Shown piece by piece: positions 14,719-20,520 of a stretch of 20,520 bases of DNA. Location of the stretch: positions 1 to 20,520 of the forward strand of contig JBBRDT010000063.1 of assembly GCA_038203635.1 (NCBI GenBank). The letters run 5' to 3'. This DNA is from DASRIA01 sp038203635 (lineage in GTDB: Bacteria; Actinomycetota; Thermoleophilia; Solirubrobacterales; JBBDJG01). Positions within the stretch are counted from its first letter, which is position 1, and every line of letters begins with the position of its first letter. Under the pieces are notes generated by a model. The model was not told the DNA's origin and searched no databases. It was given only the letters and a program-made list of their open reading frames with translations. The position numbers and the translations under genes were made by a program.

Positions 14719-15462
14719 TCACATGACGCGGGAGAGCCAGCGCAGCGACTCGCCCTGCAGTTCCGCATCGTGCTGGGCGGAGCGGTGGTCGCCGCCCTCC
14801 AGCAGCAGGAGCTTCTTCGGCTCCGCAGCGAGCTCGTAGAGCTTCTCCGAATGCGTGTGGGGCACGACCTCGTCTCCGCGCGCGTGGATGATCAGCAGCG
14901 GCTTGGCTCCCATCCGCTGCACGGCGTCACCCACGTCGCTGGTCTCGAGCCACCCGGCCAGGGAGGGCGCATCGATCCGCATCGCCGCGAGCGCGCTGCC
15001 GGCTTTGGGCGGCCGGCCCTCGGCGATGCGCCGCACGTCGGCGGCGAGCATCGATTCGGCGGCCGGGCAGATCGCGACCACCGCGGCCACGCGGTCGCTG
15101 GCCGCGCCGGCGTGGATCGCCATCAGGCCGCCCATGCTGGACCCTCGGGCCGCGACCCGGCGCTCGTCGACGTCGGGCCGGGCGGCCAGCCACTCCGCCA
15201 GCAGCCGCAGGTCGTCGACCACCGTCGAGTCGAGATCTCCCTCGGTCTCGCCGTGACCGCGGTTGTCGAAGGTGAGCGCGACGAAGCCGTTGCTCGCCGC
15301 AAGGCGGGCGAAGTCCGCGTGGTTCTCCTTGCGCGACCCGGCGCCGTGCATCACCATCACGGCCGGCCACGGGCCGTTCCCGAGCGGACGCCACAGACAC
15401 CATGCGATGCCGGCGAAGGTGCCCGTTTCCGCGGGCGGCTGGATGTTCAGTTGTGCGGTCAT
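14719..15462 (-). CDS. Alpha/beta hydrolase (dienelactone-hydrolase-like)
   Basis: A 247-aa cytosolic alpha/beta-hydrolase. The oxyanion-hole motif is HGAGS (39-43), and NRGHGET (68-74) precedes the cap region. The nucleophile is S109 in GSSMGG, the acid D197 in ARGDEVVP, and the base H226 in GGDHRS. There is no signal peptide, since the N-terminus is polar. The compact lid and the HARGDEVVPHTHSEKLYE stretch resemble serine-aminopeptidase-like/YqiA-type esterases; the substrate is unknown. The ATG is only 14 nt from the lysA start on the other strand, and a CATACT box on the minus strand overlaps the lysA ATG, so the two genes probably use interlocked leaderless promoters. It occupies the place where many actinobacteria have argS upstream of lysA. 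Confidence 0.88.
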   Translation of the reverse strand: MTAQLNIQPPAETGTFAGIAWCLWRPLGNGPWPAVMVMHGAGSRKENHADFARLAASNGFVALTFDNRGHGETEGDLDSTVVDDLRLLAEWLAARPDVDERRVAARGSSMGGLMAIHAGAASDRVAAVVAICPAAESMLAADVRRIAEGRPPKAGSALAAMRIDAPSLAGWLETSDVGDAVQRMGAKPLLIIHARGDEVVPHTHSEKLYELAAEPKKLLLLEGGDHRSAQHDAELQGESLRWLSRVM

Positions 15463-15479
15463 AATGTCGCGGCAGTATG
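15460..15479. promoter_or_regulatory. Interlocked divergent start/-10 region, hydrolase and lysA
   Basis: CATAAT (15460-15465, plus strand) lies 11 nt before the lysA ATG and overlaps the hydrolase ATG on the other strand. CATACT (15479-15474, minus strand) lies 11 nt before the hydrolase ATG and overlaps the lysA ATG. Each -10-like box contains the other gene's start codon. Only 14 nt separate the two coding regions. Confidence 0.4.
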
Positions 15480-16751
15480 GCGGCTACCGCTCTCAGCCAC
15501 GCGTATCCGCTCGGCTCCCGGATCAACGAACGCGGCCACCTCGAGATAGGGGGCTGTGACGTCGTCGAGCTGGCCGAGCGCTACGGCACTCCCGCGTACA
15601 TCTACGACGAGGACGACATCCGGGCGCGGGCCCGGGCGTATGTGGCTGCCTTCCAGTCCCGGACCGACGACTTCGAGGTGATCTACGCGTCCAAGGCGCT
15701 GCCGATCACGGCGGCCTACAAGGTGATGGGCGAGGAGCGACTCTCGGTGGACGTGGCCTCGGGCGGGGAGCTGTACCTCGCGCTTCGCGCCGGGATCGAT
15801 CCGGCGCGCCTCTTCATGCACGGCAACAACAAGACCGAGGCGGAGCTGAAGATGGCGTTCGATGCGGGCGTGGCCTATCTCGTCCTGGATTCCTTTTCGG
15901 AGATCGATCGCTGCGAGCGGCTCCTGACCCGCTCGCAAGACGTTCTGATCCGGGTCACCCCCGGCATCAAGCCCTCCACACACAGCTACGTGCAGACCGG
16001 GCAGCTCGACTCGAAGTTCGGCTTCGGGCTCGAGGACGGGCGCGCGCTCGAAGCCGTGCGGCGGGTGCGCGAGTCCAAGCGGCTCAACCTGGTCGGGATC
16101 CATGCCCACATCGGGTCCAACATCTTCGAGCTGGAGCCGTACACGCGCACGATCGAGCTGCTGGCCGACTTCATCGACTTCGACTGCCGCCTGCTGAATG
16201 TCGGCGGTGGCCTGGGCATCGCCTACACATCCGAGGAGGAGCCGGCCTCGATCGAGGACTACGTGGACGTCAAGGTGAAGGGCGTGCAGGCCGCGTTCGA
16301 CCCGGTCCCGCGCGTGCTGATCGAACCGGGCCGCTCCCTGGTCGGCAACGCGGGCATCACCGTCTACCGGATCGGGACGATCAAGGAGATACCCGGCGTG
16401 CGCACCTACGTCGCGGTCGACGGCGGCATGTCGGACAACCTGCGGCCGATGCTCTACGGATCGCGCTACGAGGCCGCGATCGCGGACCGCCCCGACGCGA
16501 TGGGGACACAGCTCGCGACGATCGCCGGCATGCACTGCGAGTCCGGCGACATCCTGATCAACGAGGTCGCGCTGCCGGACCCGCAGGTGGGTGATCTGCT
16601 GGTGACGCCCGCGACCGGGGCGTACGGGTACGCGATGGCGAACAACTACAACGGCGTGCCGCGGCCGCCGGTGATCTTCTGCCGGGACGGCGAAGCGCGC
16701 GTCGTCGTGCGGCGCGAGACGTACGAGGACCTGGCGGCACGCGACGCATGA
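15477..16751 (+). CDS. lysA: Diaminopimelate decarboxylase
   Basis: A 424-aa PLP enzyme of fold III that decarboxylates meso-diaminopimelate to L-lysine, the last step of lysine synthesis; meso-DAP itself is also the wall cross-linking residue. The PLP lysine is K73 in YASKALPIT, H211 lies in GIHAHIGSN, the phosphate-binding glycines in NVGGGLGI (241-248), E283PGR is present, and C354 in GMHCESGD contributes to the partner active site. The final GAYGYAMANNYN motif is complete. Length is normal. There is no Shine-Dalgarno before the ATG, in line with leaderless expression. The stop overlaps the hom start in ATGA, so translation is coupled. It is first in the lysA-hom-thrC-thrB operon. Confidence 0.96.
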   Translation: MAATALSHAYPLGSRINERGHLEIGGCDVVELAERYGTPAYIYDEDDIRARARAYVAAFQSRTDDFEVIYASKALPITAAYKVMGEERLSVDVASGGELYLALRAGIDPARLFMHGNNKTEAELKMAFDAGVAYLVLDSFSEIDRCERLLTRSQDVLIRVTPGIKPSTHSYVQTGQLDSKFGFGLEDGRALEAVRRVRESKRLNLVGIHAHIGSNIFELEPYTRTIELLADFIDFDCRLLNVGGGLGIAYTSEEEPASIEDYVDVKVKGVQAAFDPVPRVLIEPGRSLVGNAGITVYRIGTIKEIPGVRTYVAVDGGMSDNLRPMLYGSRYEAAIADRPDAMGTQLATIAGMHCESGDILINEVALPDPQVGDLLVTPATGAYGYAMANNYNGVPRPPVIFCRDGEARVVVRRETYEDLAARDA

Positions 16752-17979
16752 CAGCCGCGCCTTTCCGCGTCGGCCTGCTCGGTCACGGCACGGTGGGGTC
16801 GGCGTTCGACTCGCTGCTCGCCGAACGCGCGGACGCGATCGCGTCCGCCACGGGACGCAAGCCCGAGATCGCGGGGGTGCTGACCCGGTCCCGCGGATCG
16901 TTCGACGAGATCCTTGACGCCTCCGACGCGATCGTGGAGCTGATCGGCGGCATCGAGCCCGCGCGTGACTATGCGCTGCGCACGCTGCAGGCGGGCAAGC
17001 CCCTCGTGACCGCCAACAAGCAGCTACTGTCACAGCACGGCGACGAGCTGTTCGGCGCGGCGCGCGCCGGTGGGGCGCAGCTGCGCTACGAGGCCGCGGT
17101 CGCCGGGGTGGTGCCGATCATCCGTGTGATGCGGGAGTCGTTTGCCGGAGCGCACATCGAGAAGGTGCACGGCATCGTGAACGGGACCACCAACTTCATC
17201 CTGAGCGAGATGGCGCGCACGGGCGCCTCGTACGCGGACGTCCTCGAGCGCGCGCAGGAGCTGGGCTACGCGGAAGCCGACCCGACCGAGGACGTGAACG
17301 GCAAGGACGCGGCAGCGAAGATGGCGATCCTGGCCCGGCTCGCGTTCCACGCCGAGGTGACCCTCGACCACGTGCCGTTCGAGGGCATCGAGCAGATCAC
17401 TTCCGATGACCTCGACTACGCCAAGGAGTTCGGCCTCGTGCTGAAGCTGCTGGGCGTCGCCGAACGGCGCGAGGGAGGCGTGAGCGTGCGCGTGTTCCCG
17501 GCATTCCTGTACGGCGGCCACCCGCTCGCATCCGTCGTCGGCCCCTTCAACGCCGTCACGCTCGAGTCCGAGTCGATCACCGAGGTGACGCTGTCGGGCC
17601 CGGGAGCCGGCGGGCCGCAGACCGCGTCGGCCGTGCTCGGCGACGTGGTCTCGGTGATGAGCTCGCCGGGTATGGACCTGGATCCGGTCGAGCGGCCGCG
17701 CTTCGTCCCGGAGGAGGAGGTCGAGTCGGCGTTCTACCTGTACATGGAGGTCGAGGACCGGCCGGGAGTGCTGGCCCAGGTGGCGCAGGTCTTGGGCGAC
17801 CACGGTGTGAGCGTGAAGAGCGTCGTGCAGAAGGGCATCGGGGAGAATGCGCGGCTCGTGATGGTGATGCACCCAGTGGCGGAGGGCCGGTTCCGCAGCG
17901 CGCTGGCCGCCATCTCCGAGCTCGAGTTGCTGCGATCGAGCCCGCGCTCGATCCGCGTCATCGAGGAGGAGTTCACGTC

Positions 17980-17983
<4 letters not shown>
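16748..17983 (+). CDS. hom: Homoserine dehydrogenase with C-terminal ACT domain
   Basis: A 411-aa NAD(P)H-dependent enzyme reducing aspartate semialdehyde to homoserine, the branch to threonine and methionine. The Rossmann motif is GLLGHGTVGSAF (9-20), TANKQLL (88-94) contacts the cofactor and substrate, GIVNGTTNFIL (142-152) is the family signature, and DVNGKDAAAKMAIL (182-195) holds the catalytic Lys (K191 by alignment). GKD replaces the common G-W/I/F-D, a small deviation. The ACT domain (about 327-405, beginning around FYLYMEVEDRPGVLAQVAQV) is the usual site of threonine feedback. The start overlaps lysA by 4 nt (ATGA) and the stop overlaps thrC by 4 nt (GTGA). Confidence 0.96.
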
Positions 17984-19016
<1,033 letters not shown>

Positions 19017-19017
<1 letters not shown>

Positions 19018-19880
19018 TGGGACGCCGCCGCCGGGTGCGGGTGCCCGGCTCGTCGGCGAATCTGGGGCCGGGCTTCGACGCGATGGCGGCCGCGGTCTCG
19101 GTGTATCTGGAGCTCGAGGTCGAGGAGACCGGCACCTTCTCCGTCGACCCGGGCGACGACCGCCTCGCGGCCGACGAGTCGAACCTGTGCGTGCGCGCAT
19201 TCGCGCAGCTGCATCCCGTCGCCGACCTGAGCTTCCGGATCCGATCGGAGATACCGCTGGAGGCCGGCCTCGGATCGAGCGGCGCGGCGATCGTGGCCGG
19301 GCTGATCGCAGCCGACCACATGTACGAGCTGGCCCTGGACCGCGACGAGCTGATGCAGCAAGCGGCGCTTGTAGAGGGACATCCCGACAACGTGGCCGCT
19401 TCGCTCTACGGCAGCTTCGTGATCTGCGCCGACGGCGCGGTGACCGTGATCGAGCCGCCTGCGGGGCTCGAGGCGGTGGCCGTCGTGCCGCGCGAGCCTG
19501 TGCCCACGAGCGCCGCGCGCGCGGCGTTACCCGCGCAGGTGCCGCTCGCCGACGCGACGTTCAACGTCGCCCGCGCGGCCACGCTCGCGCTGGGCCTTGC
19601 GCGCGGTGATCTCGCGGAGATATCGAGAGGCCTCGACGACCGCCTCCATCAGCCGCATCGCCGGCAGCTCTATCCGCGGTCGATGGACCTGGTCGAGCGC
19701 GCGCAGGAGCTGGGCGCGCTGGGCGCGACGATCTCGGGCGCCGGGCCGACCGTGCTGTTCTGGGTCTTCTTCGAGCAGACAGGCGCGCTCGTGGAGCGGC
19801 TGCGCGAGGAGGTCGAGGGCTGGGCCGAGATCCGGCGCCTCAACTTCGTGGCGCTGGGCGCGGACGTGGCCGAGCTCTAG
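19017..19880 (+). CDS. thrB: Homoserine kinase (GHMP family)
   Basis: A 287-aa GHMP kinase that phosphorylates homoserine for threonine synthase. The N-terminal motif VPGSSANLGPGFD (9-21) binds homoserine, PLEAGLGSSGAAIVAGL (80-96) is the ATP phosphate loop, EGHPDN (120-125) is next to the catalytic region, and SGAGPTVLF is the C-terminal GHMP motif. The reading frame is open long before this, but MGRRRRVRVPGSS is the natural N-terminus, and its ATG overlaps the thrC stop in TGATG. Length is slightly below the usual 300 or so. It is the last gene of the operon. Its stop shares CTAG with the stop of the convergent SDR gene, so no separate terminator fits between them. Confidence 0.95.
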
Positions 19881-20520
19881 CTCTGGGCGGAGCGCCCGGA
19901 AATGGCGACCTGCCGGGCCGCCTCGGCGGCAGCTTCCGCCTCGGCGAGCTTCACCGCCTCGGCGACCAGTTTCCTGTTTCCCCGTTGCTGGAGCGGCTGG
20001 ATGATCCCGCGCAGCCAGGTCACCGGCAGCACCCAGCGCGGCGCCCACACCTTGTCGGCCCGGCGGGTGACGCCGCGCTCGATCGCCTTGCCCGCCGCCG
20101 ACAGGGGCGCGGTCTTGCTGAACGGGCCCGGAGCCGCGTCGCGCAGCAAGTGTGCGGCGGGACTCTCGAGCCCGTCGCGCGTCATGTCCGTGTCGATGAA
20201 GCTGAAGTAGGCGACTCCCACGCGTGTTCCCGTGTGCGCGACCTCGGCACGGAGGCTGTCCGAGAACGCCTCGACGCCCGCCTTCGTGGCCGCATAGTGC
20301 GCGAGCATCGGAGGGTGGAGCGCCGCGGCCAGCGACGCGATCGTGAGGATGTATCCCTGCCGCGCGACCACGTGCGGCAGCGCCGCACGCGCGTGCGCCA
20401 AACGCCGATCAGGTTCACCTCGATCGTGCGCTCGAACGCAACGGGATCGATGGTCGCCACGGTGGCGAAGGGTGCCACGCCGGCATTCGCGATCACGACG
20501 TCGATGCCGCCGAAGCGCTC
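19877..20520 (-). pseudogene. SDR oxidoreductase, frameshifted and cut by window edge
   Basis: This is the C-terminal part of a short-chain dehydrogenase with a C-terminal extension. From the window edge one frame reads FGGIDVVIANAGVAPFA and on to EVNLIGVWR (about 20520-20410), including the NAG motif. The protein then continues in another frame with AHARAALPHVV, the serine region ILTIASLAAALH, the YAATK Tyr/Lys pair, and a long tail ending in an A/E-rich helix and RQVAISGRSAQS. The switch lies near 20398-20412 (TTTGGCGCACG on the minus strand), and one missing base explains it. A sequencing error is as likely as a true mutation. The 5' end is beyond the window. The tail with WAPRWVLPVTWLRGI is common in actinobacterial SDRs of unknown substrate. 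Confidence 0.85.

Overview
The window reads as chromosomal DNA of a high-GC actinobacterium. The evidence is strong G/C third-codon bias, many GTG starts, 1-4 nt overlaps between operon genes, -10 boxes sitting directly in front of start codons, and a lysA-hom-thrC-thrB order. Thermoleophilia/Solirubrobacterales is my best guess from the look of several proteins, but this is inference. The first ~110 bases are homopolymer C/G runs that look like a contig edge or base-calling artefact.

Layout. 282-2006 (+): a CNNM/CBS/CorC membrane protein and a small basic-tailed protein. 2010-6515: a beta-oxidation block, with a 3-hydroxyacyl-CoA dehydrogenase on the minus strand diverging from a thiolase and two tandem acyl-CoA dehydrogenases. 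The thiolase carries one in-frame TAG. 6531-8821 (-): a lipoprotein with cell-wall-binding-type repeats, a 96-aa unknown and a SAM methyltransferase. 8979-10310 (+): a third acyl-CoA dehydrogenase. 10490-12216: a CDF metal exporter converging on an SDR oxidoreductase. 12355-14597 (+): a cyclic-di-AMP (ydaO-type) riboswitch in front of an M23 peptidase with an EnvC-like coiled coil, then lgt. 14719-15462 (-): an alpha/beta hydrolase. 15477-19880 (+): an overlapping operon lysA-hom-thrC-thrB for lysine and threonine synthesis. 19877-20520 (-): an SDR that runs off the window and is frameshifted.

How the genes connect. The clearest non-obvious signal is a shared palindromic operator, TTGACT-N4-AGTCAA. 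It occurs between the divergent hydroxyacyl-CoA dehydrogenase and thiolase genes (2847-2862) and again 59 nt in front of the third acyl-CoA dehydrogenase (8900-8919). This points to one repressor, probably TetR-type and not encoded here, controlling a split fatty-acid-oxidation regulon. The second theme is envelope biology: the riboswitch-controlled M23 hydrolase, Lgt, and a repeat lipoprotein that would be an Lgt substrate. I found no CRISPR array, tRNA, rRNA, insertion sequence, phage gene or defence system. Two lesions (thiolase TAG, terminal SDR frameshift) plus the poly-C edge suggest that some sequence errors are present.
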